A stretch of DNA of 64,000 nt. It comes from Flavicella sp964230805. GTDB lineage: Bacteria; Bacteroidota; Bacteroidia; Flavobacteriales; Flavobacteriaceae. Shown here piece after piece: positions 52,956 to 61,509 of the stretch. Below the pieces are notes generated by a model. The model was not told where the DNA came from, made no database searches, and saw nothing but the letters and a program-made list of their open reading frames with translations. The stretch covers positions 29,936 to 93,935 of the forward strand of contig CAXRIA010000027.1 in assembly GCA_964230805.1 (NCBI GenBank). The letters run 5' to 3'. Made by a program: the position numbers and the translations under genes. The stretch's first letter is position 1. Every line of letters begins with the position of its first letter.

Positions 52956-53975
52956 ATGAAAATATTAGTCACAGGAGCTGCAGGTTTTATTGGTTTTCAC
53001 TTGTCCAAATCTTTATTAGAAAAAGGACACCAAGTCGTTGGGATTGACAATATCAATGATTATTACGATGTGCATTTGAAATACGATCGCCTAAGAGCGT
53101 TGGGGATTTCCAAAGATACGGCTTCCATTTTTTTACAAAATTCGTACAGTACCTCGGCAGATTTTGAGTTTGTGAGAATGCATCTGGAGGACAGGGAAAA
53201 CCTGCCAAAATTATTTGAAAAACACGGATTTGACGTTGTTTGTAATTTGGCTGCCCAAGCAGGTGTACGTTACAGTATCGAAAACCCAGAAGCCTATGTG
53301 GACAGCAATGTGGTGGGCTTTTTAAATATTTTAGAATGCTGTCGACACCATAAAATAAAGCATTTGTTGTATGCAAGCAGTTCAAGTGTGTACGGAGAAA
53401 ATAAAAAAGTTCCTTTTTCTACAGAAGACAGTGTGGATCATCCGATTAGTCTGTATGCAGCCACAAAAAAGAGCAATGAGTTGATGGCACATACCTACAG
53501 TCATTTGTACAACATTCCCACAACAGGGTTGCGGTTTTTTACGGTGTATGGCCCTTGGGGAAGACCTGATATGGCGCTCTATTTGTTTGCAGATGCCATT
53601 TCCAAAGGAAAACCGATACAGGTATTCAACCATGGAAAAATGTCTCGAGATTTCACTTATATCGATGATATTGTCAATGGAATCGAGATACTTTTAGCAA
53701 ATCCTCCAGAAAAAAAAGAGACAAAAGCGGCTTATAGACTTTCCAATATTGGAAATGGAAACCCACAATCGTTGGGTGATTTTATAGAGGCGATTGAAAC
53801 GAGTTTGGGCGTCAAAGCGAAAAAAGAATACTTGCCTATGCAGGCCGGTGATGTGCCACAGACGTGGGCAGATGTAAGGGATATAGAAAAGTTAGGTTAT
53901 CGGAGTACGACTGAAATAAAAGAAGGAGTTCAAAAATTTGTCGAGTGGTTTGTGAACTATACTAGAAAAGGATAG
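52956..53975 (+). CDS. UDP-glucuronate 4-epimerase-like NAD-dependent epimerase
   Basis: 339-residue short-chain dehydrogenase/reductase of the extended class. The nucleotide-binding GAAGFIGFHLSKSLLEKG and catalytic SSSSVYGENKKVPFS and YAATKKSNELMAH (Tyr-x3-Lys) are intact. DNINDYYDVHLKYDRL, AQAGVRYSIENPEAY and FFTVYGPWGRPDMALYLF identify the UDP-GlcA epimerase (LpsL/Cap1J) group, which makes UDP-galacturonic acid. It lies 58 bases after the rmlB-rmlD scar. Confidence 0.92.
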   Translation: MKILVTGAAGFIGFHLSKSLLEKGHQVVGIDNINDYYDVHLKYDRLRALGISKDTASIFLQNSYSTSADFEFVRMHLEDRENLPKLFEKHGFDVVCNLAAQAGVRYSIENPEAYVDSNVVGFLNILECCRHHKIKHLLYASSSSVYGENKKVPFSTEDSVDHPISLYAATKKSNELMAHTYSHLYNIPTTGLRFFTVYGPWGRPDMALYLFADAISKGKPIQVFNHGKMSRDFTYIDDIVNGIEILLANPPEKKETKAAYRLSNIGNGNPQSLGDFIEAIETSLGVKAKKEYLPMQAGDVPQTWADVRDIEKLGYRSTTEIKEGVQKFVEWFVNYTRKG

Positions 53976-54006
53976 CTTTTATTTTGCGATTAGAGAAAAG
54001 TAAAGA

Positions 54007-55293
54007 ATGAAAGAAAAAATAAAAATAGGTGTGATTGGTTTGGGCTATGTAGGTTTGCCACTTGCCCGATTGTTTGCCACAAAATATGCGGTGGTAGGTT
54101 TTGATATTAGCTCAAAAAGAATCGCTGAATTGTCAAAAGGCTTTGATAAAACGTTGGAGATTGAATCCTCCGTATTGAAAAATGTTTTGAAATCAGAAAA
54201 CACGCCGAAGAATGGACTGTTTTGTTCCAGTCATTTGAAGGATCTCAAAGATTGCAATTATTATATTGTAACCGTGCCCACGCCCGTAGATAAAAATAAT
54301 TGCCCTGTTTTAACACCGCTTGAAAAAGCAAGTGAGACGGTCGGGAGTGTTTTGGAGAAGGATGATATTGTTATCTATGAATCCACCGTATATCCCGGTG
54401 CCACGGAAGAAAAATGTGTTCCTATTTTGGAACGTACTTCCAAACTGAATTTTAACAAGGATTTTTTTGTGGGGTATTCTCCGGAAAGAATCAATCCAGG
54501 AGATAAGAAACACACGATAGATAAAATCGTAAAAGTGACATCTGGTTCTACGCCAGAAATAGCAAAGAAAATAGACACATTGTATCAATCGGTTATTACT
54601 GCTGGAACACATCTGGCGCCGACAATTAAGGTGGCAGAGGCAGCCAAAGTAATCGAAAATTCACAAAGAGATATCAACATCGCTTTTGTCAATGAGTTGG
54701 CTAAAATTTTTAATTTAATGGAGATCAATACCCAAGATGTATTGGAGGCAGCAGGAACGAAATGGAACTTTTTACCTTTCAAGCCCGGTTTGGTTGGAGG
54801 GCATTGCATCGGTGTAGATCCTTATTATTTGGCGCAAAAAGCACAAGAATGCGGTTACCGTCCTGAAATTATTTTAGCCGGTCGTCGTATGAATGATAGT
54901 ATGGGAGACTATGTGGCCTCCCAAATAGTGAAAACGATGATTCAGAAAAATGTGAAAGTCAAAGGTGCAGAGGTATTGGTATTGGGGATTGCTTTTAAAG
55001 AAAATTGTCCCGATTCTCGTAATACCAAAGTGGTCGATTTGGTGGCGGCGCTAAAAACTTATGGGATCAAAGTATTTGTTTACGATCCAATGGTGGATGC
55101 ACAAGAAGTAACAGCGCGGTATGGACTTGAGGTTCTACAAAAATTACCTCAGAAAAAATTTGATGTCGTGTCCATGGCGGTGGCACATGCGTGTTTTACA
55201 GAATTGAATTTCAAAATGCTTTTGAAGGAAAAGTCGGTTTTGTACGATGTAAAAGGAATGCTAAACAATGAGATGATTGACAATAGTTTGTGA
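54007..55293 (+). CDS. Nucleotide-sugar dehydrogenase, TviB/WbpO-like
   Basis: 428-residue UDP-N-acetylhexosamine C6 dehydrogenase. N-terminal Rossmann fold GVIGLGYVGLPLARLFATK; catalytic Cys in LVGGHCIGVDPYYLAQKA; central KVAEAAKVIENSQRDINIAFVNEL; C-terminal UDP-binding domain with GIAFKENCPDSRNTKV. Best fit is TviB/WbpO, which makes UDP-GlcNAcA or UDP-GalNAcA, feeding the WlbA-like or epimerase steps. Second UDP-sugar dehydrogenase, Ugd, is encoded nearby at 56400. Confidence 0.92.
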   Translation: MKEKIKIGVIGLGYVGLPLARLFATKYAVVGFDISSKRIAELSKGFDKTLEIESSVLKNVLKSENTPKNGLFCSSHLKDLKDCNYYIVTVPTPVDKNNCPVLTPLEKASETVGSVLEKDDIVIYESTVYPGATEEKCVPILERTSKLNFNKDFFVGYSPERINPGDKKHTIDKIVKVTSGSTPEIAKKIDTLYQSVITAGTHLAPTIKVAEAAKVIENSQRDINIAFVNELAKIFNLMEINTQDVLEAAGTKWNFLPFKPGLVGGHCIGVDPYYLAQKAQECGYRPEIILAGRRMNDSMGDYVASQIVKTMIQKNVKVKGAEVLVLGIAFKENCPDSRNTKVVDLVAALKTYGIKVFVYDPMVDAQEVTARYGLEVLQKLPQKKFDVVSMAVAHACFTELNFKMLLKEKSVLYDVKGMLNNEMIDNSL

Positions 55294-55474
55294 TTCAACG
55301 AATTTTAAGAATTTACATCAAAAATAAAAGAAGGACAGTGTAATAAATAGGAGATTCTCCGTTTTTAGTAAAGTGATTTGGCGAATAATTGTATTTTAGC
55401 GGAAAATTTTTGATTTTTTAGAATGGATTCGTCACGAAATAAAAAGTAGAGTTTTAATTAATGAAGTCAATTAT

Positions 55475-55900
55475 ATGAAAGTAGGAATTACCTTTAGTGC
55501 CTTTGATTTGTTGCATGCAGGGCACATTACCATGCTCGAAGATGCCAAACGTCAGTGTGACTATCTGATTTGTGCGATTCAGACAGATCCGACGTTGGAC
55601 CGACCTGACAAGAACAAACCCGTGCAATCCGTTGTAGAGCGCTACATACAGCTCAAAGGATGCAAATTCGTAGATGAAATTGTTCCTTATGCCACGGAAC
55701 AAGATTTGGAAGATGTACTGCGATCTTTTAAGATTGACGTTCGCATCATTGGAGAGGAATATGCCAACAGAAAGTTTACAGGACGAGAGTACTGCGAAGA
55801 AAAAGGGATTCAACTGTACTTTAACAAAAGAGAGCACCGTTTTTCAAGTAGTGGATTGCGTAAAGAGGTGCATGACAAGGAGCAGTTGAAGAATAAGTAA
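55475..55900 (+). CDS. Cytidylyltransferase-like protein (TagD/glycerol-3-phosphate type)
   Basis: 141-residue nucleotidyltransferase with the HxGH motif (DLLHAGHITMLEDAK) and the ISSTxIR-like C-terminal segment (FSSSGLRKEV). The RYIQLKGCKFVDEIVPY block resembles TagD and related glycerol-phosphate or heptose adenylyl/cytidylyltransferases. It could supply CDP-glycerol for a decorated polysaccharide, but the exact nucleotide and substrate cannot be told. A 181-base gap precedes it, with only a weak GGAGA/TCTCC hairpin. Confidence 0.82.
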   Translation: MKVGITFSAFDLLHAGHITMLEDAKRQCDYLICAIQTDPTLDRPDKNKPVQSVVERYIQLKGCKFVDEIVPYATEQDLEDVLRSFKIDVRIIGEEYANRKFTGREYCEEKGIQLYFNKREHRFSSSGLRKEVHDKEQLKNK

Positions 55901-55915
55901 TTGCTGTCTTTTTTT

Positions 55916-55939
55916 GTCTAAAAGTCTTGTAGTCTAATA
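55916..55939. repeat. 8-bp-periodic GTCT array upstream of the four-helix-bundle gene
   Basis: GTCT recurs at 55916, 55924 and 55932, exactly 8 bases apart (GTCTAAAA, GTCTTGTA, GTCTAATA). It is in inverted orientation to the GAC array at 56360-56391. Confidence 0.6.
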
Positions 55940-55998
55940 TCCAATAAAAAATTAGTAGAATTTGATGTCGGAAGAAAAAAATAATTAACGAGAAAGAA

Positions 55999-56352
55999 AT
56001 GGCAAAAATTACTGATTTTGAAGATTTGCAAGTTTGGAGAAGCGCAAGAATCTTGACAAAGTTGGTATATGAAGATTTTGGGAAGAATAAAGATTATGGA
56101 TTTTGTAATCAAATTCAAAGATGCACGGTTTCAGTAATGAATAATATTGCAGAAGGATTCTGCAGAAGAGGAGACAAAGAGTTTCATCAGTTTTTAAATA
56201 TTGCAAAAGCCTCTTGTGGGGAATTGAAAAACATGTATTACATTGCTGAAGACATCAATTATATTGGCAAGGAAACAGCTTCTAAAAGAAGGGAAGAAGC
56301 GCAGAAAATAATGAATGGAATAGGGAAGTTAATGCAGTATTTAAGAAAATAA
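55999..56352 (+). CDS. Four-helix-bundle protein (S23/IVS family)
   Basis: 117 residues. The family signature is clear: FEDLQVWRSARILTKLVYEDF at the N-terminus, then NQIQRCTVSVMNNIAEGF and EFHQFLNIAKASCGELKN. The family was first seen inside intervening sequences of 23S rRNA genes and also occurs scattered in Bacteroidota genomes; its function is unknown. Here it sits between two polysaccharide genes, with 8-bp-periodic arrays on both sides, which suggests that it arrived as a discrete element. Confidence 0.9.
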   Translation: MAKITDFEDLQVWRSARILTKLVYEDFGKNKDYGFCNQIQRCTVSVMNNIAEGFCRRGDKEFHQFLNIAKASCGELKNMYYIAEDINYIGKETASKRREEAQKIMNGIGKLMQYLRK

Positions 56353-56359
56353 AAGATAA

Positions 56360-56391
56360 GACTGCAAGACAGTTTGACCGCAAGACAATAA
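56360..56391. repeat. 8-bp-periodic GAC array downstream of the four-helix-bundle gene
   Basis: Four 8-base units begin with GAC at 56360, 56368, 56376 and 56384 (GACTGCAA, GACAGTTT, GACCGCAA, GACAATAA). The 12 bases at 56359-56370 are the inverse of 55924-55935 with one mismatch. Confidence 0.65.
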
Positions 56392-56399
56392 ATAAAGAA

Positions 56400-57722
56400 A
56401 TGAACATCGTAGTAATAGGATCAGGGTATGTAGGCCTAGTTTCTGGCGCCTGTTTTTCCGAAATGGGGAACAAAGTGACCTGTGTGGATATCGATCCTGA
56501 AAAAATTGAAAAGTTAAAGAAGGGGATTGTTCCGATTTTTGAACCCGGTTTGGAGCCAGTGGTTTTAAAGAATATAGAGAACAAAAATTTGTTTTTTACC
56601 ACGGCATTGTCGGAGGCTATCGAAGAGGCATCGATTGTTTTTATTGCGGTGGGAACTCCTATGGGAGAAGATGGGTCCGCCGATTTGCAGTATGTATTGG
56701 CAGTAGCCAAATCAATAGGTCAAACCATGAACAAAAGATTGATTGTGGTCGACAAATCTACCGTACCTATTGGGACAGCAGATAAAGTAAAAGCCACCAT
56801 TCAGGCAGAACTCGACCAGCGAAAATCAGCCCTAACATTTGAGGTCGTTTCCAATCCAGAATTTTTAAAGGAAGGTGCCGCGATCAATGATTTCATGAAA
56901 CCCGATAGAGTCGTGATTGGCTCAGAAAGTGATTATGCAATTGAAATAATGAAACAGTTGTACCATCCCTTTTGCATGTCACGAGATCGCTTTATCGCCA
57001 TGGATGTTCGTTCTGCGGAAATGACAAAATATGCAGCGAATGCCATGTTGGCGACAAAAATTTCCTTTATGAATGAAATAGCGAACATCTGTGAAAGAGT
57101 AGGCGCCGATGCAAACCAAGTTCGCGTAGGTATTGGCTCCGATCAGCGTATTGGCTACAATTTTATTTATCCGGGTGCCGGATACGGCGGGTCTTGTTTC
57201 CCGAAAGATGTCAAGGCTTTGAAAAAAATTGCGGAAGAAAATGGCTACAATGCCCAATTGATTGCTTCGGTTGAAAAGGTAAACGACGCCCAGAAATTGG
57301 TAATCGCGGAAAAAATTACAAAGCGTTTTGGTGAGGATTTGACCGGGAAAACTTTTGGATTGTGGGGCTTGGCATTCAAACCAGGAACCGATGACATGCG
57401 AGAAGCACCTGCCATATATGTGGTGAACGAATTGGTGAAACGAGGCGCTAAAATAAGGGCCTATGATCCAAAAGCCATGCAGGAAGCCCAAGAATGCTAT
57501 CTGAAAGGTGTGAAGAATGTTACTTATGTAAACACTAAGTACGACGTATTGAAAGGGGCATCTGCCTTAATTTTGCTAACAGAGTGGAAGGAATTTCGCT
57601 CACCGGATTTTGAAGAAATAAAAAAACAGTTGAACCAGCCCGTAATTTTTGATGGACGGAATCAGTACAGTACCTTTCGACTTGAAGAAAATGGATTTGA
57701 ATATTACCAGATAGGTAAGTAA
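56400..57722 (+). CDS. ugd: UDP-glucose 6-dehydrogenase
   Basis: 440-residue enzyme that oxidises UDP-glucose to UDP-glucuronate with two NAD. N-terminal MNIVVIGSGYVGLVSGACFSE; catalytic Cys in GYGGSCFPKDVKAL; Lys in EFLKEGAAINDFMKPDRVVIG; C-terminal WGLAFKPGTDDMREAPA. Its product is the substrate of the epimerase at 52956. It begins right after the GAC array; its own ATG is 9 bases downstream. Confidence 0.96.
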   Translation: MNIVVIGSGYVGLVSGACFSEMGNKVTCVDIDPEKIEKLKKGIVPIFEPGLEPVVLKNIENKNLFFTTALSEAIEEASIVFIAVGTPMGEDGSADLQYVLAVAKSIGQTMNKRLIVVDKSTVPIGTADKVKATIQAELDQRKSALTFEVVSNPEFLKEGAAINDFMKPDRVVIGSESDYAIEIMKQLYHPFCMSRDRFIAMDVRSAEMTKYAANAMLATKISFMNEIANICERVGADANQVRVGIGSDQRIGYNFIYPGAGYGGSCFPKDVKALKKIAEENGYNAQLIASVEKVNDAQKLVIAEKITKRFGEDLTGKTFGLWGLAFKPGTDDMREAPAIYVVNELVKRGAKIRAYDPKAMQEAQECYLKGVKNVTYVNTKYDVLKGASALILLTEWKEFRSPDFEEIKKQLNQPVIFDGRNQYSTFRLEENGFEYYQIGK

Positions 57723-57827
57723 GAAAATAGAAGGCGCTGAATGAGGTTTGTAGCGTAGTTCATTCGTCTGGGCTTTGTTTTAAGAAAGGTGTTTCAAAAA
57801 TAACAGGGTCCATTTTAAAGATACAAT

Positions 57828-58847
57828 ATGAAAAATAAAGTGGTCAATGTAATATTGAGTGGAGGATCAGGAACGCGGTTGTGGCCGTTATCTCGCAAAA
57901 ACAATCCGAAACAGTTTCTCCAAATATTTGATCAAAAGTCACTGTTTCAGCATACGGTATTGAGAAATCATCAAGTTTGTGATGCGTATATGTTGATTAC
58001 CAACGAATCTCAATTTTCAGAAGCTGAAAAACAGGGCTCTCAAATAGGGGCAAGTATTGCTCATAAAATAATTGAGCCTATTGGAAGAAATACGGCGCCT
58101 GCTATAGCTCTGGCGGCTTTGTCCGTACCAGAAGAAACCATTTTGTTTGTGACACCCTCTGACCATATGATTGAAAATGGCGCGTCATACAATGCCGCTG
58201 TGGCGAGAGCAATTGAATTGGCTGAGGAAAATTTTATTGTGACTTTTGGAATCAAACCCACTTCGCCGCATACGGGGTTTGGTTATATTGAGTTTGACAA
58301 GGAAGAGGTTTTGAATTTTAGAGAAAAGCCAAGTGCAAAGGAGGCTCAGTTGTTTTTAGAAAAAGGAAATTTTTATTGGAACAGTGGCATGTTTTGTTTC
58401 AAAGCAGGGGTGTTTTTAGAAGAATTGAAGCAATATGCCCCGGACATGTTGGTGGCCTGTGAGAAAGCACATCGATCTAAAAAAAATGGCAAAATTGGTT
58501 TGGATGCGATGCAAAATATTCCTGCGGACAGCGTTGATTACGCCGTTCTGGAACACAGTAACAGAATAAAAACCGTGGCTTCTGGTTTTTATTGGACAGA
58601 TTTGGGCTCTTTTGATGCGATTATCAACTATTTCAAAGAAGGGAATCAGGTAGATAATCTTCAAGAAATTTCGAATGAAAAAGGGAATAGTTATATCTTC
58701 AGCAACAAAAAAGTGGTTGGAACCGAGGTTGCAAATGTCATCGTGGTAGACACGGAAGATAGTTTGTTGATACTGCCGAAATCACAAAGTGATTTGGTCA
58801 AAGGAATTTATACAAAAATAAAAGAAACAGATACGAATTTGACTTAA
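57828..58847 (+). CDS. Mannose-1-phosphate guanylyltransferase
   Basis: 339-residue GDP-mannose pyrophosphorylase with the pyrophosphorylase motif SGGSGTRLWPLSRKNNPKQF and the metal/substrate region FVTPSDHMI, FREKPSAKEAQLFL and GNFYWNSGMF. It lacks the C-terminal phosphomannose isomerase cupin domain of bifunctional ManC/AlgA, so GDP-mannose comes from a separate isomerase. Suggests mannose or a mannose-derived sugar in the polymer. Confidence 0.93.
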   Translation: MKNKVVNVILSGGSGTRLWPLSRKNNPKQFLQIFDQKSLFQHTVLRNHQVCDAYMLITNESQFSEAEKQGSQIGASIAHKIIEPIGRNTAPAIALAALSVPEETILFVTPSDHMIENGASYNAAVARAIELAEENFIVTFGIKPTSPHTGFGYIEFDKEEVLNFREKPSAKEAQLFLEKGNFYWNSGMFCFKAGVFLEELKQYAPDMLVACEKAHRSKKNGKIGLDAMQNIPADSVDYAVLEHSNRIKTVASGFYWTDLGSFDAIINYFKEGNQVDNLQEISNEKGNSYIFSNKKVVGTEVANVIVVDTEDSLLILPKSQSDLVKGIYTKIKETDTNLT

Positions 58848-58960
58848 GGCTATTTTTGGTAGAAGTGAGTTCTTGGAGCTTTCTTGATAAGAATTCTTCC
58901 AGAATCGAGGTTGTCTAAATTATGTTAGCGCCGTGAAGGAATCAACTCGTATAAAAAATG

Positions 58961-58968
58961 TACCTTTG
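58961..58968 (+). promoter_or_regulatory. Bacteroidota -7 promoter element for the export genes
   Basis: TACCTTTG, 24-31 bases before ATG 58992, in a 144-base gap. It suggests that export and assembly genes form a separate transcription unit. Confidence 0.5.
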
Positions 58969-58991
58969 GGACTAAAATTTTTAAATAATTA

Positions 58992-61421
58992 ATGAGAAGT
59001 ATTATGAAGTATTGGATACGTTTTTGTGTCGTTTTGATGGTTGTTTTTAGTAGTCAGCCCATGCATTCGCAAAATATAAGTTCATCACAATTGCAATCGA
59101 TTGATGTAGACGCCATGTCTGATGCGCAAATAGCCTCGTACTGGGAAAAAGCAAAATCTGAGGGATACACCTTAGATCAATTAGAAATCATAGCGACTTC
59201 CAAAGGAATGGCGCCCAGTCAGTTTTCAAAATTAAGACAGCGAATTGCAAGTTTGCGTTATTCCGATACCAACACGAATGCAACTGTTCGTGATTCAGAA
59301 AGTGCCGCCACGATCTCGAATATAGAAAAATTCGGGTTGGAACGAGTAACAGCGGAAAAGGTTGGGAAAAGCCTTTTGTTTGGATACGATTTCTTTAACA
59401 ATCCAAACATTTCATTTACTCCTAATTTAAACTTAGCAACGCCGACTACCTATCAAATAGGGCCTGGTGACGAACTTTTAATTGATGTTTGGGGCGCCGC
59501 TGAAAACAATTACCGCAAACAAGTAGACAGAGAAGGAGCCATACGTATTGAAAATATTGGACCTGTCTATGTGAGTGGCTTGTCTATAGAAAAAGCGAAG
59601 ACCAAAATTATTTCCTATTTGAAAAAGATTTACAGTGGTATCGGAGCATCGAGTTCAAGTCACAACAAAGTATTTGCGGAAGTCTCTTTAGTGGGGGTCC
59701 GTACGGTTCAAGTGAATATTATTGGTGAGGTAAAAGTTCCAGGAACCTACTCTTTGAGTGCACTTTCGTCGGTTTTAAACGCTTTGTATGCTGCTGGGGG
59801 CCCTACAAAAAAAGGAACTTTTCGTGAAGTAAAAGTGGTGAGAAATGGAAAGCGTTTGGTTTCTTTTGACATCTACAAATATTTGATGGATGGCGATGAA
59901 AAAGGAAATGTATTGTTGCGAGATCAGGACGTGATTATTGTGAAACCGTATGTAAGTAAAGTTTCGGTGAGTGGAAATGTTAAGCGTCCCGGTGTGTTTG
60001 AATTGAAAGAGGGGGAGACCATCAAAGATTTGGAGCGCTACTTTAGCGGGTTCAATGCAACTGCCTATAAAAATCGTTTGCTCGTAGAACGCGTAAATGG
60101 GACTCAAAAAGAGGTGAATGAAATTGACGCGAGCAATCAAAATGATTTTGTTTTAAAAGATGGGGACGAAGTGCGTGTTGGAACCATCATCAATCGTTTT
60201 GAGAATAGAGTGTCAATCGAGGGGGCCGTTTACAGACCCGGAAATTACGAATTGACCGAAAATTTAAAATTGTCAGAATTGATTGAAAAGGCAGAGGGGC
60301 TTAGAGACAATGTTTTCGTAGACAGAGGGCTGATCTATAGAACAATTGACGACGTAAATCAAGAAATCGTTTCCTTTTCTGTAAAAGAAATTTTAAAGAA
60401 GGAATCTGATCTCTTTTTGAAAAGGGAAGACAAAGTTAAAATTTTTAGCAAAGACGACTTAAAAGAAATATATACCGTTTCCATTGATGGTGCGGTAAAC
60501 AAACCTCAAAAAATTAAGTTTGTAGAAAAAATGCAGTTGGAAGATATCATTGCCATTTCTGGAGGCTTAAAGGAAGGAGCTGATGTGAATGTTGTTGATA
60601 TTTCGCGAAGAGTTAACGATGACAAATTTGAAACCATAAGTAAAAACTTTAGAAGATCCAGCAGTGGTAATTTGGTTTCTCAAGCAGGAGAAACGTTTTA
60701 TTTAAAACCTTTCGATAGAATTTCGATACGTTACTTAAAAGGGTACACCAAACAGCAAAACGTGAGCATAAAAGGAGAGGTTCTTTATCCAGGAATCTAT
60801 TCTATTACAACGAAGAATGAACGAATTTCTGATTTGATTGAGAAAGCAGGTGGGTTTTCTCCTTATGCTTTTTTGAAAGGAGTTGTGTTGCTCCGAAAAC
60901 AATCGGAAGTGATTGGAAAGGAGCAAAGATCTGCCCTGGAAAGTTTACTTCAAAAGGACTCTTTGCTCGTTGATGACGAGCTCGGAGAAAGGATCGGTGT
61001 GGGAATTGACATTGATAAAATTTTTGAAAAAGGCGGAAAAAAATCAGCACACAATCTGATATTGAAAGAGGGGGATGTTTTGATTGTTTCTGCTGAAAAA
61101 CAAACGGTTGAGGTCAGAGGAGAAGTAATGACACCCAAGCTCATAAGATACGATGCGAAAAATTCGTTAAAAGACTATATTCACAGTTCGGGAGGCTTTT
61201 CGCAACGTGCCAAAAAAGGAAAAGCTTATGTCGTTTACGCCAATGGAGAGGTGAGCTGTACCAAACGATTTTTATTTTTCAAAACCTATCCAAAGATCGC
61301 ACCAGGAGCGCTCATAGTGGTTCCGCAGAAAATACAAAGAAAAGAAAAGTCCTTGCAAGAATTGATAGGTTTGAGTACCGCTTTGGGAACCTTGGGATTG
61401 TTAATTCAGTCCTTTTTATAA
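58992..61421 (+). CDS. SLBB-domain polysaccharide export protein (Wza-like)
   Basis: 809 residues. The signal peptide is clear in the version starting at ATG 59004 (MKYWIRFCVVLMVVFSSQ); no lipobox Cys is seen, unlike E. coli Wza. A poly-export domain is at about residues 150-230 (YQIGPGDELLIDVWGAAENN), followed by six SLBB-like repeats that each start with a beta strand and G-x-V-x-x-P-G (VNIIGEVKVPGTY, VSVSGNVKRPGVF, VSIEGAVYRPGNY, VSIDGAVNKPQKI, VSIKGEVLYPGIY, VEVRGEVMTPKLI). A hydrophobic C-terminus closes it. It probably forms the periplasm-to-outer-membrane channel for the polymer. Confidence 0.92.
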   Translation: MRSIMKYWIRFCVVLMVVFSSQPMHSQNISSSQLQSIDVDAMSDAQIASYWEKAKSEGYTLDQLEIIATSKGMAPSQFSKLRQRIASLRYSDTNTNATVRDSESAATISNIEKFGLERVTAEKVGKSLLFGYDFFNNPNISFTPNLNLATPTTYQIGPGDELLIDVWGAAENNYRKQVDREGAIRIENIGPVYVSGLSIEKAKTKIISYLKKIYSGIGASSSSHNKVFAEVSLVGVRTVQVNIIGEVKVPGTYSLSALSSVLNALYAAGGPTKKGTFREVKVVRNGKRLVSFDIYKYLMDGDEKGNVLLRDQDVIIVKPYVSKVSVSGNVKRPGVFELKEGETIKDLERYFSGFNATAYKNRLLVERVNGTQKEVNEIDASNQNDFVLKDGDEVRVGTIINRFENRVSIEGAVYRPGNYELTENLKLSELIEKAEGLRDNVFVDRGLIYRTIDDVNQEIVSFSVKEILKKESDLFLKREDKVKIFSKDDLKEIYTVSIDGAVNKPQKIKFVEKMQLEDIIAISGGLKEGADVNVVDISRRVNDDKFETISKNFRRSSSGNLVSQAGETFYLKPFDRISIRYLKGYTKQQNVSIKGEVLYPGIYSITTKNERISDLIEKAGGFSPYAFLKGVVLLRKQSEVIGKEQRSALESLLQKDSLLVDDELGERIGVGIDIDKIFEKGGKKSAHNLILKEGDVLIVSAEKQTVEVRGEVMTPKLIRYDAKNSLKDYIHSSGGFSQRAKKGKAYVVYANGEVSCTKRFLFFKTYPKIAPGALIVVPQKIQRKEKSLQELIGLSTALGTLGLLIQSFL

Positions 61422-61509
61422 ATAGGAGAACAGCACCATGGGGAGAAGGTGAAATAGAGGCTTGAATAGTGTGTAATAAGCCGAGTCGAGAGATTTAAAA
61501 TAAAAAGTC

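Noticed and set aside
55350..55366. GGAGA-T-TCTCC hairpin followed by GTTTTT, possible terminator
   Set aside because: The loop is too small for the stem as drawn, leaving only four pairs; too weak to call.
56282..56710. 142-codon minus-strand frame across the end of the four-helix-bundle gene and the start of ugd
   Set aside because: Crosses the GAC repeat array and two plus-strand genes; no recognisable protein features.
56979..57491. 170-codon minus-strand frame opposite ugd
   Set aside because: Antisense shadow of a well conserved gene; no domain and no promoter.
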